Origin: Haliclystus octoradiatus
Lineage: Eukaryota; Cnidaria; Staurozoa; Stauromedusae; Haliclystidae
Assembly (NCBI GenBank): GCA_916610825.1
Contig: OU744453.1
Location: forward strand, 6,857,845 to 6,921,844
Length of the DNA stretch: 64,000 nt
Reading direction: 5' to 3'
This document shows positions 13,001 to 26,012 of this stretch, piece after piece. A model generated the notes under the pieces. The model ran no database searches. It was not told the DNA's origin and saw only the letters and a list, made by a program, of their open reading frames with translations. Position 1 is the first letter of the stretch; each line of letters opens with the position of its first letter. The position numbers and the translations under genes are program-made.

Positions 13001-13113
13001 CAGAGTTCATACTCCGTATTATACAGCGATAGTCAGCTTAGTCAATTGTTTAATTATAAGTGATCTGAAAGTTTTATCATAGAAGGTCCATTATGGACTA
13101 CACTCATTGCTAG
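10032..13113 (+). mobile_element. Helitron unit 3, with inverted 5' end
   Basis: Bases about 10040-10310 are the reverse complement of the unit's first roughly 275 bp (compare 13114-13395). From TCCTTGCATTAAAAA at about 10311 the unit continues in the normal direction to CTAG at 13113. The 5' segment therefore appears inverted in place. The rest is almost identical to unit 4. The tRNA-like block is at 12352-12422 and the terminal hairpin just before 13113. Confidence 0.83.
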
Positions 13114-16100
13114 TCTACTTATATTAATAATACTGTCTGTTTATATATCACAATATTTCTATATTTCTATATTTCTATATTTCGATATTTCGATATTTCG
13201 ATATTTCTGTGTCTGTCCGCGACTTATGTACGTCTTACTGGCGATATAATACGGATAATCCGTTGTCGGGAAATTATGCAAACATTTGTGTCGAGATAAC
13301 CGTGTACAGTAACAAATTTGTTGTATGAAAAGTATGGGTCTATGACGTTGTTTTTAAAATAATATACTTCATCTGATAATTTATTTGATATCCTTGCATT
13401 AAAAAATTCAGAGATTTTGAAAAATTTCATAGGTCGATAATCTAGCGGGCAGCCAAATCGAATTCAAATTGAAATCCCCAGAACAAAAATATTTTGCTTT
13501 GAATTTAAAAGCTGCGTGTAAATTGTTTGAGCAAGTGAAACTTGAAAATGAATCAGTTTTATGATAATTAAAACAATACGAAATACTGAATTACATTGAA
13601 TTACCAGTATAAATAGGCCAAACAAAATATGTTTTGAAATCAAAGAAACGTAGACTTATTTCATGTAGTGTTGATATCAGCAATACATATAGCGCTGCAC
13701 AAACGCTATGAAAATTAAAGAGACTTTAGGTCTTTAATTTATAAATGAAACAAAATGCCGTTCATTACTTTTCACAAAATCGAGATACAAAACATTTCAC
13801 TTTTAAAAAGGCTATTTTGATATATAATTTGTGAGAACACTGAGCAAACAATCTGTTTTGAAATGAATAATCTATCGCGGGGCATAAAAACAAATTAACT
13901 TTCAAGAATTTTCAAAATGACGTTGGCGTTCGATCAATTCGAAAAATATTCAAAGTTCGAATAGATTATCTGTCTACAGTATAAAATTATAGAGTTTAGA
14001 ACTAATCAAGGCATTGCACAAAAGTATTTCTATAATTTATTAGTGAATATAAAAATATGAATCATTTGGTTATGAGCAGGCAGGCTTTTATTTTCAGATT
14101 TTGCTTCAATAATTAACGAAGGAATTATAGGCATCGATTAAAATTAAAATTTCATTTTGTTGACTTGCTATACGAATAACACACAGTATGTTACTACAGT
14201 TTCGAGAATAAAAATAGCGATGTCTTGTTATTATCGTTGATCAACATTTAATAAAGTTAATTTTTTCAGGTATATCAAATTCAACAAAGTTAAATTGAAT
14301 TGAGCGTATGATTTGTGATAAATAATAATAATTATAATATTTTCAGCGTTCAAAAATTTTGCTTTGAATTTAAAAGCACAAAAACATAATTTAAAAACAT
14401 TTTTAAATAGTTAATACAGTTTGGATGAGTGTAACAAACCTTGTGTTACAAAAATAAAAAGCGAAAAGGTTGCATGAAATAATCGATCATAGCAAACAAT
14501 ATTTATTAAAATACAACTTACCATTTTCCAAATGAGATCCAAATAAAAACTATACGAGCGGCATAATCTCCGAACAACATTTAAATACATAATAGCGGGT
14601 TCTCTGAGTTAATACACCAATCAATAATAAGTTAACAACCATATTTTATCGAAGGAGAATGTACGCCCGATAAGAATAAAATAAAGATTGTCTTTTATTC
14701 GAAATAATTCTGACAAAAATGATCATTTCATATCGTGATCAAATGCATGGTAAAGTAGATTCATTTTCTACATAGTAAATTATCCTTTTCGTCAGACATC
14801 ATAACATGAGCATTTAAATATTACCATCGGCTGTGGTATTTTATATCTTTGAAGCTGCACTAAACATTTCCACTCTATAAACCATCGCGTCAGTTTCAAT
14901 AAATTCTGAATAAATGCATATCACGAATCTGGCAAAATGAGTTGTTTTCGTTTTTCTATCAAAATAATTAATTTATTCATAATCATCTTTTCTTTCATTC
15001 GACATCTGTAATGTATTATAAATAGCGCGTAGAAATATTGACAACAAGATGAAACATAATATCAATATCGAATTAGTATAGCGATTTATTATAGAATTTT
15101 ATTTCATTTTAAAAGAATGTTGATGCTATTATTCTGGAAAATTTGATAACAAGAAGCACTATGAGGTCAACTTTTCATATCTTTTGTTTACTTTTAAAAT
15201 TTTATTTTCAACGAACTCTTAGTATTTTGATAGACTGCCATGAAAATCACAGGCCTGCTTGCTGAGATTGCAAAGATCAAAAATATATAGGCTCATATAC
15301 TATCATATCATAATATTTTCAGATTATATATAATTTGATTTTCAATACACGCGCGTGGGTCGGCTTTGTTCAATAATACGTTGTCGAAGCAGTAGGTTTG
15401 TTGACCACTTCAGTTAAAGCACCGATAACAAAAAGTAAGGTAGTGGCCGATTGGTTAATGCCCTGGTATTTCAATATCAGGGTCGTCAGTTCAAATCCGC
15501 CATATTGCAATTTTTATCAACGATTTTTCTGATTTTTTTTAATATGAAGCAGTAAATCATTTTTAATTAACAAAAGATATCGTTTGATCATGTTAATAAC
15601 AGAAATCAGTGGACCATGTGTCTTGTTGAAGCTAAATTAATTTAATATTGAATCTATCGCATGCAATGCCACGAGTTTCACTGGCCACACTTTGACGGCG
15701 TTATTTTGTGAACACCACATTAGTGTTGTATATATTGCAATAAAGATTTATGAATTCGAACCGAACGCGATCCGATCGTATCGGGTCAGATTCGGGTTAA
15801 TATTTTAGGTCTTCGGATCGGATCGGATTTGAAGTGATTTTTTGTGGATAGTTTCAGATTTCGAAATTTGACTGAGTATTTGTAATTTATAATAATTGTG
15901 TTCTGGCTTCCTTTCAACACATAAAATAAAGTTTTTCTATGTAGACAAAGCTACGTTAAATTATACATTTCAATCGACTCAATTGATGTGAAATAAATTA
16001 AATTTTTATTAAAGGAATGATTAAGATGTATTGATTAATGCTACATCGTTTCAATGCATATTGTGTCTCATGTTCTCCTCCAGAGTTCATACTCCGTATT

Positions 16101-16193
16101 ATACAGCGATAGTCAGCTTAGTCAATTGTTTAATTATAAGTGATCTGAAAGTTTTATCATAGAAGGTCCATTATGGACTACACTCATTGCTAG
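13114..16193 (+). mobile_element. Helitron unit 4, the most complete unit (3080 bp)
   Basis: It starts TCTACTTATATTAATAATAC immediately after the CTAG of unit 3 and ends GCTAG immediately before the TC of unit 5. It carries the TATTTCKA tandem run, a non-coding body, the tRNA-like block (15432-15502), the GATCGGATCGGAT patch near 15815-15830 and the terminal hairpin. It differs from unit 3 by only a few substitutions (for example near 15052 and 13940). Minus-strand ORFs at its 5' end are not maintained in all units and are not called. Confidence 0.86.
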
Positions 16194-16669
16194 TCACTTA
16201 TATACATAATACTGTCTGTTTATATATCACAATATTTCGATATTTCTATATTTCGATATTTCTGTGTCCGTCCGCGACTTATGTACGTCTTACTGGCGAT
16301 ATAATACGGATAATCCGTTGTCGGGAAATTATGCAAACATTTGTGTCGAGATAACCGTGTACAGTAACAAATTTGTTGTATGAAAAGTATGGGTCTATTA
16401 CGTTGTTTTAAAATAATATACTTCATCTGATATTTTATTTGATATCCTTGCATTAAAAAATTCAGAGATTTTGAAAAATATCATAGGTCGATAATCTAGC
16501 GGGCAGCCAAATCGAATTCAAATTGAAATCCCCAGAACGAAAATATTTTGCTTTGAATTTAAAAGCTGCGTGTAAATTGTTTGAACAAGTGAAACTTGAA
16601 ACTGAATCAGTTTTATGATAATTAAAACAATACGAAATTCTGAATTACATTGAATTACCAGTATAACTA
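16194..16669 (+). mobile_element. Helitron unit 5, 5' part
   Basis: It starts TCACTTATATACATAATACT after CTAG and runs to ...GTATAACTA, where the EnSpm-like transposon enters. The remainder of the unit continues at 32346 after duplication of the dinucleotide TA. Confidence 0.85.
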
Positions 16670-16880
16670 CACAGCAAAAAATGAAATTCTTATCAAGAAA
16701 AAAATACTTAATTTAAGCACTCTTTAAGCAAATAGATTCTTAATTTAAGGATTCTAGTACAAACGTACTTATCCACATTATCTGTGATTCTTATTATAAG
16801 TACATTTGTCTCAGTTAGAACACAAAATGTTCGAGTTAAGTATGCTTATTCTTTTTAAGCCAACTCTACTTATATTGAGA
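16670..16880. repeat. Left TIR and subterminal repeats of the EnSpm-like element
   Basis: After the CACAGCAAAAAATGAA terminus come repeated variants of ATTCTTATCAAG, ACTTAATTTAAGC and TATGCTTATTCT on both strands. Such dense short repeats near the ends are, in CACTA elements, transposase-binding sites; that role is inferred here. Confidence 0.7.
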
Positions 16881-16903
16881 ATTAATTATAATTTGCTGTA
16901 ATT

Positions 16904-17443
<540 letters not shown>

Positions 17444-17595
17444 TTATTCATTAAAACTATTGACACCACTGTCTGATGGTCACATCAAACATATTTGTCC
17501 ATATCAGCTTTCTCCTAACGTGAAAAGTACACATCCATAATAATGTCGATTGATCAAAGTTCAGCATGTTAGGTTTTGCCTTGAAAATATTTGGA

Positions 17596-18545
17596 AGCAT
17601 TTTTCACTGAGTTGCTTGGCCCATGAATTTTTTAATTTTGCCTTATTTGGAAACTATTTTCACTGAGTTTGTTGGCCCATGACTTTTTAAGTTTTGCGTT
17701 AAAAATAGTTTGAAGCACTTTTCACTGAGTTGGTTGGCTCTTGAATTTTTAAACTTGCCTTATTTGGAAACAATTTTCACTGAATTGGTTGGCCCACGAA
17801 TTTTCAAGTTTTGCCTTATTTGGAAACAATTTTCACTGAGTTGGTTGGCCCACGACTTTTCAAATTCCTCCTTAATTGGCAACAATTTTCACTGAGTTGG
17901 TTGGCTCACGATTTTTCAAGTTCTGCCTCAAATGGAAACAATTTTCACGGAGTTGACTGGCCGATGATTTTTCCTGTTTTGCCTTAAAAATAGTTTGAAT
18001 CATTTTTCACTGAGTTGGTTAGCCCATGACTTTCACGTTTTGGCTTACTTGGAAACAATTTTCACTGAGTTGGTTGTCTTTACTTTTTAAGTTTTGCCTT
18101 AAATGGCAACAATTCTCAATGAGTTGGTTGACTCACGATTTTTCAAGTTCTGGCTCAAATGGAAACAATTTTCACTGAGTTGACTGGCCGATGATTTTTC
18201 CTGTTTTGCCTTAAAAATAGTTTGAATCATTTTTCACTGAGTTGGTTGGCCCATAACTTTCACGTTTTGCCTTGGAAACAATTTTCACTGAGTTGGTTGT
18301 CTCATGACTTTTTAAGTTTTGCCTTAAAAAATTGGAAGCATTTTTCACTGAATTGTTTGGCCCACGTCTTTCTAAGATTTACCTTAAAATAGGTTAGAAG
18401 TGTTTCTCAATGAGTTTTTTGGCCCACGATTTTTCAAGTTTTATCTTAAAAAAATTTGAACGCATTTTTCACTGAGTCGGTTGACCCATGCTTTTCAAGT
18501 TTTGCGTTAAAAAAGATTAGAAGTCTAGTTGGTTTCCCAGGATAT
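17596..18545 (+). repeat. Minisatellite, about 16 units of 50-62 bp
   Basis: Each unit carries TTTTCACTGAGTTGGTTGGC, then a CCCATGA/CCCACGA variant, a T-run, AAGTTTTGCCTTA and TTTGGAAACAA or a TAGTTTGAAGCA variant. Copies are diverged from each other. The single open frame over part of it (17710-17895) is a by-product of the repeat. Confidence 0.9.
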
Positions 18546-18947
18546 TTTAGTTGGTTCGCCCACCATTCATTAATTTCTGAATTTTAGAATTAACACTGGA
18601 TTTATTAACAAGCAACTGTACTGCATGAGATTCTCACTATGTTGCCTATCATAAAAGCATGTACGCCTTGACAAGAATTGTGCTGCGCAAAATATCTAAG
18701 ATTTAGCGCATGAGTCAGCTATTTTACACTTGACTAATGAAATCTTATAAAAAAGTAATACAAGTCAGTATAATACATATAACACAAAGTTGAAACATTT
18801 GATAAAACTACATAATTTTAGAATAATTTCGCCCGAAGAGTGGTACAAGTGCAAAATTGAGTTTTAAAGTAAAAACTTTATTAATCTTTGCGCTTCATTT
18901 ATATATATGTAAATAGATGACCAATCAATATAAACATTATATCATTT

Positions 18948-21130
18948 CTATAAATCAAGAGGGAAACGATCATGCAAGTAGTCGTCTAACAGACTTTCAA
19001 TATCATATTTCACATAGATGTAGCGCATCTTAGACTTGGAAATTTTGATGTGATGCACATTATAGTCAACCAAGCTTTCATATGAGATAAATCGACGAGC
19101 ATTAGAAACATGACATAAAGCATAGGCATTGAATTTTGAACACAGCTCTGACGTATGCAATTCAGTTGTTTCAAAATAAACATAGTCTTTCAATAGATAA
19201 ATATTTAATATTTCACCAAATATAGGCAGAAGGGGATCTTTGTTAATATCTATCATTAGAGCTCCACTTTTTTTGTACTTTGTCCCATGTATTATTATCC
19301 AACTAACTGAGTGAATGTCTGTAAGATCCATTTCTGGACATAAACCATTGCTGTCAAAACCTTTTCTCAACTGGGGTATCTTTGCTGCTTGGATTGGACG
19401 AGGTACACCAATTTTTCGTTGTGAAGCAAAGAGAGGATGTGATTGCTGGCTTTCAACAGGATCACCAAAATTGCAGCATTCCAAAAATTGATGACGCTTC
19501 GCCAAAGACAATGGCAGATTTTTGAAGTTCTGCTTCCTTGCTAAATCTTTAAAATAATTGTGGGCAGATTCAAAAGCAAAACATGAAGATCTAATTAACG
19601 GTCCAAGTGAAGTAATCAGAGAAGGAAGATGGATCAGATAATGTTGCTTAGGAATAATATTCTTTAAAGGAAAAAGTTCTTTGAATGTTGTCAAATGACA
19701 ACTGATTAATGATTTCAGTGTGTCCAACGCATTTTGATTGATAACAGGTGCAAAGATGATCTGAACAATGCAAGAGAGCTCCATAAGAAAGTCATAATAT
19801 TCTTCATAGCCAGTAAAATTAATATTAGTAGAATCTAGTACTAATGGTAAAATATGCAGGAATAGTCTTGCTTGTGCTGCATTTTGCTTCAATTTATAGT
19901 CATTTCCTGAAAATACAGTGTCTCTTAATGGTCCTGATTTGCACCAACTTCGTTGTAACCATATTGGAAATTTGCAATAGAGGCATTAAGCTGATCCAGA
20001 GTAAATAGTGAATTGTTAATAAAATGAAGTAATATTAGTCGTACTTCGTATTGGACCACTCCTTCTAATAAGGTGTGCATAATGTCTTGAGGCAATTGTT
20101 TTGTAACATCGAAACCAGGTAAATCACATAAAGGACTTTTTGAATTGATACCATACAATATTTTCAAATTATCTCTGGAACTTTTCGTTTTGGCTGAACT
20201 GATTTGCTCCCATTCAGAGTCATACTGTATTTGACTGCGTATACAGAATTGATCCTCTTCAAATTGATGCTGCATTGCTGAGAAAGTGCAGTAGCAGGAT
20301 CTACATTTTTGATAAGACACACCTACGCCTTCCTTGTAGCCACCCCAAAGATGCTGCCCAAGAGTATCTCCAGCACAAAAAACTACCTTCCCTCGTACAA
20401 TTTCTTTCTTCCCATTGAAAACCATTTCACATCCACTGTAAAGTTTTAACAAATCTGCAATAATAGGCTCCATCACTTTAGATATTCCATATCTCTTTAC
20501 TAATTTAGCATTTGCTATAGCAAGTAATCGAACAGAGCTATGTTTTGAACGTAACTTGGGACTAAGGTTGCCAACTGTGTAATAAAACATGTCAAGTTTG
20601 TGTTTACCAGCTCTGCTACTGAGCGGATTGCATACCTCAACTTCGTCATGATACAATATAATCATCAATGCTTTCTTATTCTCTTGGAAGTACGGATCAT
20701 CTTTGTATAAATGTCCATCACAGACGTCATAAAATCCTTTTTCAGCAAACGTTGGCTCTTTTAAAATATTTGATCTAATAGTAGAATTGCTCAACAGCTG
20801 TGTCAGGCTCTGAATGATAGGGACATAAATGAACTTTTGTTCTTTAGTAGATAATACTTCTTGAGATCCAATCTTTTTTCTTAGCAATATTTTGCCATGC
20901 ACTTCTTCAGAAAAGGGGACATAATTGAAATTGTGTTTGATATATTCTGACTGTAAATGGTCCGTTTCTAATCCTTCAAATACATCAGGCATGTTATCAA
21001 ATATTGAAGTAACAGCATCTTTCAATTCAGTTTTTTCTCCTTCAAAGGCAGCCATAACTTCATGCTTTGCATGTTCCAGTACTTGATGTACTAAACAACT
21101 TGTTCCTCCAATGATAGCATTCATTGCAAC
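18948..21130 (-). CDS. EnSpm/CACTA-like transposase, exon 2 (catalytic), with a frameshift
   Basis: This exon continues from the zinc-finger exon at 24820-25230. The acceptor (TATAG) precedes base 21130 and both ends are phase 0. From the Met at 21124 the residues suggesting a DDE core are D160 in ILYHDEVEVCNPL, D253 in AGDTLGQH and E354 in DIMHTLLEGVV. C274, C277 and C279 (YQKCRSCYC) plus H350 fit the Cys/His insertion seen between the second D and the E in EnSpm-type transposases. The N-terminal reading frame stops at 19925, and the C-terminal 314 codons (19892-18948) lie in another frame that reads cleanly across the same point (PLRDTVFSGNDYKLKQ). This indicates one single-base shift near 19925-19935, real or an assembly error. 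With exon 1 the product would be about 860 residues, nuclear, cutting at the element's termini. Assignment rests on motif memory. Confidence 0.82.
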
Positions 21131-24100
21131 CTATAACACATAAAAAAACTAATTAGAACACCAATCATCGACACAATCAAGCATGATGTGAAGCCATACG
21201 GTCATTTGTTTTGAAATAGTGTCAGAGTTTGGGTATGTAGCCTATGCAACTTGATAATTTTAACAAAATTTTGAAAAACTATATAACAACAAAAATTCAG
21301 ATTTATTATCAAAACACTTTTATTGAAAAAATTTACCTGGAAGATTTGTTTTATTATTATTTTTAATTAGAATACTTGTCTACCTTATTATGAGTTGCAA
21401 TGAATATGCATATTGTGCTAATGGCATAACCTGATAACGCTCGAAGATATTAGGATTTTCTCATAAACTTCAATAAATTTACTGGGTAGTTGAGCAGTTG
21501 AACCAAAGGTTATTCTTCTTACCGGCATGCAGCACCGAAACGAGGACAATTGTTTTAAAGAGCAATTCCAAAGATATCCGGGACAGTTTGGGTCCGGGAA
21601 TTTGCCGGATGTGTTCCCATAACAACGCAATTAAATTTCACGCTTCTGGTTTAATGAAGTGGTTTCAGTTCGGCTAATTTACAATATATTCCTGTGTTAT
21701 TCAATGTTAAGAAAACCATATGGTCTTTGTTTGCCACGCAGAGTTTGTCTGTCAGATTTAGATTTTCATTTCAATTTTGATCAATTGTATACCAACTCCT
21801 TGGAGAAATATTATCATTTAAAGCAGCAATCAGTGTTATAAAATACTTTCAATATCAATGAAATATAAATCAAATCGAAAATAATGATTTCATAAACATA
21901 GAAAGTTTAAATTTTTTACGTCAATTTTCGGGAAAATGCTTTCCCGGGACTCTACTTTTGGTCTGATTCCCGGGACTCATTGCGATGCCCAAATATATAC
22001 ATTATAACTTTAATGGACAGATTCAGGAATAATCCGTAAGTAAATATTTACCTATTAACTGAAGTAAAGCTGTGAACTTATATTGTTTCAAAATCTGAAC
22101 ACGTTCTGATTATTTGTAAACTCTCTGCCACCTTCAATTGGTTCAATGTGAAAATGTCAAACACATCATGCATGTATTTGCATAATTGAAACCCCCATGG
22201 CATTGCAAAACCTGCCCCACAAAACAAATTTAATCCGCCCGGGTGAGGGGAACACTGATTTTACAATCCCTCTCCCCAATGGTCGGATATATTCCTCTTT
22301 TTCCTGTACTGTAGAATATGTTATGTAAATAATGCACAGAAAGGCTTACTGAATCCGAATTATGATGCAACATTTGATAGATCCAAAGCGAATAATGTAT
22401 TTAATATATAGGGTAATACAGTGAAACCTGTATATAACGGCCAGTTACCAGAGGTAGATGAATTGACCACTATAGACAGGTGACCTTTATATACAGGTTT
22501 GATTCAATAGAAAATACTCTTTTAGACATTGCAAGAGTGACCATTATAGACAGGTGGCCACTGTATAGAGGTGATCGTTATAACAGGTTTGACTGTATAA
22601 GTAATGACTGCATAGCAACAAAATTCATTAATGTGGAGACGCTGTGTCTGTGAAAGTTTATTATAAATATATATTCGTTTTTATAAAAAGCACAGTCCCT
22701 GGGGTTTCCCCGGGGGTAAACATGAAAATTTGCAAATGAAATCAAAGCCATTACCAGGCACCCTCTTCTGAGAAAAACTAACTCCTCCCCCTGGGAGCCC
22801 AGGAGTCAACTCCAGGGAAGCTCTGCGACATGCATTAACTGTGTTCCAAAGCTTTAAAGATAATTAGATAACTACAACAATATTTTAAGTTGTGACAAAA
22901 ATAATTTGGATAACACAACTTATACAAAGTTTTTATTTACTGCCCACAACCTTTCTCTCTCACATACTTTTTGAGCTCTTGCTTTCAATCTCTATGCACC
23001 TTACAAACTCTTGCATTTTACCTTACTCAATTTACGTCCTGGCTGTTATTTGTACAAAGGCATGGGAGATAGTATCCTAACCAAGTTAAGACGCAGTAAA
23101 ACAATATCAACCAAGTTACGCTCTTAGTATAGTTTTTTATTGCTTAATGATATTACATTTATTGTTTATAAGTCTGAAGTCATGATAAATTTTTACAGAT
23201 AAAATTTTTTTTTTCTCAAATGTAATATGTTTGTTATTATTGCTTGGACGGTAAAAGAAAATTAATAGAAGCCTACTTCTTGAGAATTTGAGGTATCAAT
23301 ATCCTGCATATCAAAACTGGGGATGTACAGAAAACAGACAGAGATTCCATAAATCAGACGTGCCCATCAACACAGATTTTGTGAAGAATAGGCCTACCAA
23401 TCTTATTTGCAGGATGTTAATAAAATGGGAAACATTGGTAGCAGGCACATTTTGAAAACAATCAAATTACGACAGGCAAAACTTTTAAAATTGAACAAAG
23501 TTCCATGGTTATTGCATTGTTATATTTCAGATGTTTTTGAAATAATAATTGAACATAGTCTGGGCATTAGACTGGTTCAAAAAAAAGAAGTTTATAATGT
23601 TTGAGGCACTAATCACTTAAACATTTGTTTTCTTTGAACCAGTCTACTGGACATATTAAAGATATTATCAAAAGTAGGCCTACATTAGAGTGCTTCCATT
23701 CCCAGTAAAATAACCATGAATACAATTGGTAGATTGGAGCAATCGTAAATGATTTGACATACCTGTTATATTTTATTCCTCTCTTTTACTTTCAATAAAA
23801 ATGATGCCGCACTTTTTCTGATATCAATATCCATTTTTTCTGAAGGCTAAAAGGTTAACAAAACAATTATCAATCATCATGAAGAATCTTAATAATAGGC
23901 TACCATTGATTTCATTATATGAGAATTGCACATTTTAAACACAAATTGTTGCTATATATGTGTCATCCAGTCAGCAAAACCAACTGCCTTCAACCTGTAT
24001 GCAGAACTGTGACAGCACATGTGTAATTCTTGACAATCATAATTTTAATATTATAATAAAGCATACAATTTGTATGTTTTCACATTATTCTGTGGTCATC

Positions 24101-24819
24101 AGACAAGAAATGCTTTGAAGATGTATTATTTTTGTACATGCTTAGATTGTTGAGTAAACATATTTTATTTTTTAAGTTAGCTGCTATAAGAAATATTAGG
24201 AAGCCTTCAAAATTTCGGGGAACATGAACAAATCCATCATTCATTAATAGGCTATTATTTTTTTTATTTCAATTTAGTTTAGGCATATATATAGCCCTAT
24301 CTTTGAAAGTTTCAAAATCGCAAATGTTTTTAACTTGACTTTTATGGTTAGATATAGACTGAGCGTCATATATTTGTACAACACTACATGCTGTGCTTTA
24401 TTGTAGTGCAATGAAATTCCTTGAAATATTTTGACGTTTTTGCCTGCTTTATAGCTCTGAAATGACTTTGAAGAAACTTTTGGTACTGAAATCCGATGAT
24501 ATCTAATAGAGACTGTTAATACTGAAGCTTTTGATTGGGTTTTATGAAAAGAAAAACTGCGGTACAGTATTGAGTAGTGAAAAGTATTCATTAAAGTATT
24601 GAGTAGTGAAAAGTATTACAGGAAGGTATAGTTTCAAATTAACAGCAAGCTCATAAAACCTACAATCAGACGCAGTGTTGATATCTAAGTGCCTATGGTG
24701 TGTCTACTTTTGACTGTGGCCCATTTGTAATTTTAATGACAAAAGCATAGGCAAGGCCTAATGATCTGATAACTGAGACAACACAGATAGGCCTACGATA
24801 GTAAATAGTTCAAACTTAC
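21131..24819 (-). other. Intron 1 of the EnSpm-like transposase gene
   Basis: On the minus strand it begins GTAAGT at 24819 and ends TATAG at 21131. It holds a Tigger-like small element (22419-22595) and otherwise non-coding AT-rich DNA, with two CCCGGGA/CCCCGGGGG-like patches (21935-21980 and 22695-22810). I see no other gene in it; scattered short ORFs have no motifs. Confidence 0.7.
22419..22595. mobile_element. Tigger/pogo-like MITE 1 (177 bp)
   Basis: TIRs CAGTGAAACCTGTATATAAC and, inverted, CAGTCAAACCTGTTATAACG are flanked by TA on both sides (22417-22418, 22596-22597). TIRs of the CAGTCAAACCTCTATATAACG kind with TA duplication belong to the pogo/Tigger branch of Tc1/mariner. No ORF. 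Confidence 0.8.
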
Positions 24820-25230
24820 TTGGCATGCTGTACCAGGATCTGAATCACTGTCAGTATCTTTATACTCAGATTCCGGATCTTTATCAAAGTTTTCTCCGCT
24901 TGAGTAAGAATAGCCAGGAGAGGAACATATATCTTCATTATTATCAACTTCCATAATCTCAGACGCAACTTCTGTTGAGTTATATTCCAGTGTATGCTTT
25001 CGTTTAGTGTGCCGATATAGTGAGTTGTGTTTAATAAACACGGAAGGACAACCATTGACTCTGCAAGTAACTTTGAATTGAAGGTCATTGCCATGAAAAA
25101 TGTTATAGTGACTAACAAGACATTTCAAACTAATTGACTGGAATTCTTCGCACAACTGGCACTTGAAAATTTGTTTTTGCACAAAGTTGGCTGCATGGTC
25201 TGCCATTACATAATAATGAGCTGTTTCCAA
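24820..25230 (-). CDS. EnSpm/CACTA-like transposase, exon 1 (C2H2 zinc fingers, acidic linker)
   Basis: The ATG at 25230 opens a 137-codon exon that ends with the donor CAA|GTAAGT at 24820/24819 in phase 0, matching the acceptor at 21130. Residues about 24-48 form CQLC...H.....H and residues about 58-79 form CRVNGC...H....H, two C2H2-like fingers. An acidic Ser/Asp/Glu-rich linker follows (EVDNNEDICSSPG, DTDSDSDPGTACQ). N-terminal fingers would plausibly bind the element's terminal or subterminal repeats; this is inference. The bidirectional arrangement with the gene starting at 26013 leaves about 780 bp between them for shared control. Confidence 0.8.
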
Positions 25231-26012
25231 TATACTTTATTCCAATTTTAAAACTCGACATAAAATGGAAATTTGAAATAGAGATGTTGATTATGTTGCT
25301 ACGCCATGTCGGAGGTTAACAGGAAATAACTAGCAGCAGATCTCACAAGGTCGAGATTGGAGAACCCATGGTGAGATCTCAGTCAGTGAGACAGCGATGT
25401 TTCCATGGCCTTCCATCACATTGCACAATCAAGTGCAAACCATTCTATTGTGTTAGTGCTTTAACGGATTTCAATATGAAATGTTTTTCCCCACATTATT
25501 CTTTGCTACTATATATTTTCATAATGTTTTTACCAAGTTGAAATCTTGAATTTCAAACAGATTCTCATTAAATTTCAATTGCAAATTAGTAATTACTACG
25601 AACTGCGGCCCTATGCGGTTGTCTCAGATTCATTGATATCAAAGCGAGGCTACGCGTGCGCAGTTTCCATTCTTCAGTCGTACCGCTCAATTTCAAAAAT
25701 GACAGATTGACAGTTGACATTATATGTTTGATGAAGGTTTTGAATGATGTAAATTTATGCCTGTTACTGATTGCTGAGCACAATTTTCAAAGCATAATAC
25801 GTGATGTTAGTTCTGTTGCGTTTTTGCCAATGAGTCAGTTCTATGGTTCCATGATGCTATATATTTGACTGCTTGGTTTGATCTGTTTGGTTAGAGCTGG
25901 CATCACTGTGATTCTGACATAAGATTGTTATTGGTACTGAAACATTCGCATGAGATTTCCTGTCCAAATTGTTTTGATGATATTGGTCTGACTGACCTGA
26001 CATGGCATAAAA
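25231..26012. promoter_or_regulatory. Putative bidirectional intergenic region between the two EnSpm-encoded genes
   Basis: The transposase gene starts leftward at 25230 and the accessory gene rightward at about 26013. No clear TATA box or coding segment was found. A short inverted pair, CAGATCTCAC (25337-25346) and GTGAGATCTC (25371-25380), lies near the transposase start. The promoter role is inferred only from the divergent arrangement. Confidence 0.35.

Noticed and set aside
17596..18545. Possible CRISPR-like array
   Set aside because: Units are tandem and diverged, without constant repeats separated by unique spacers, and the genome is eukaryotic.
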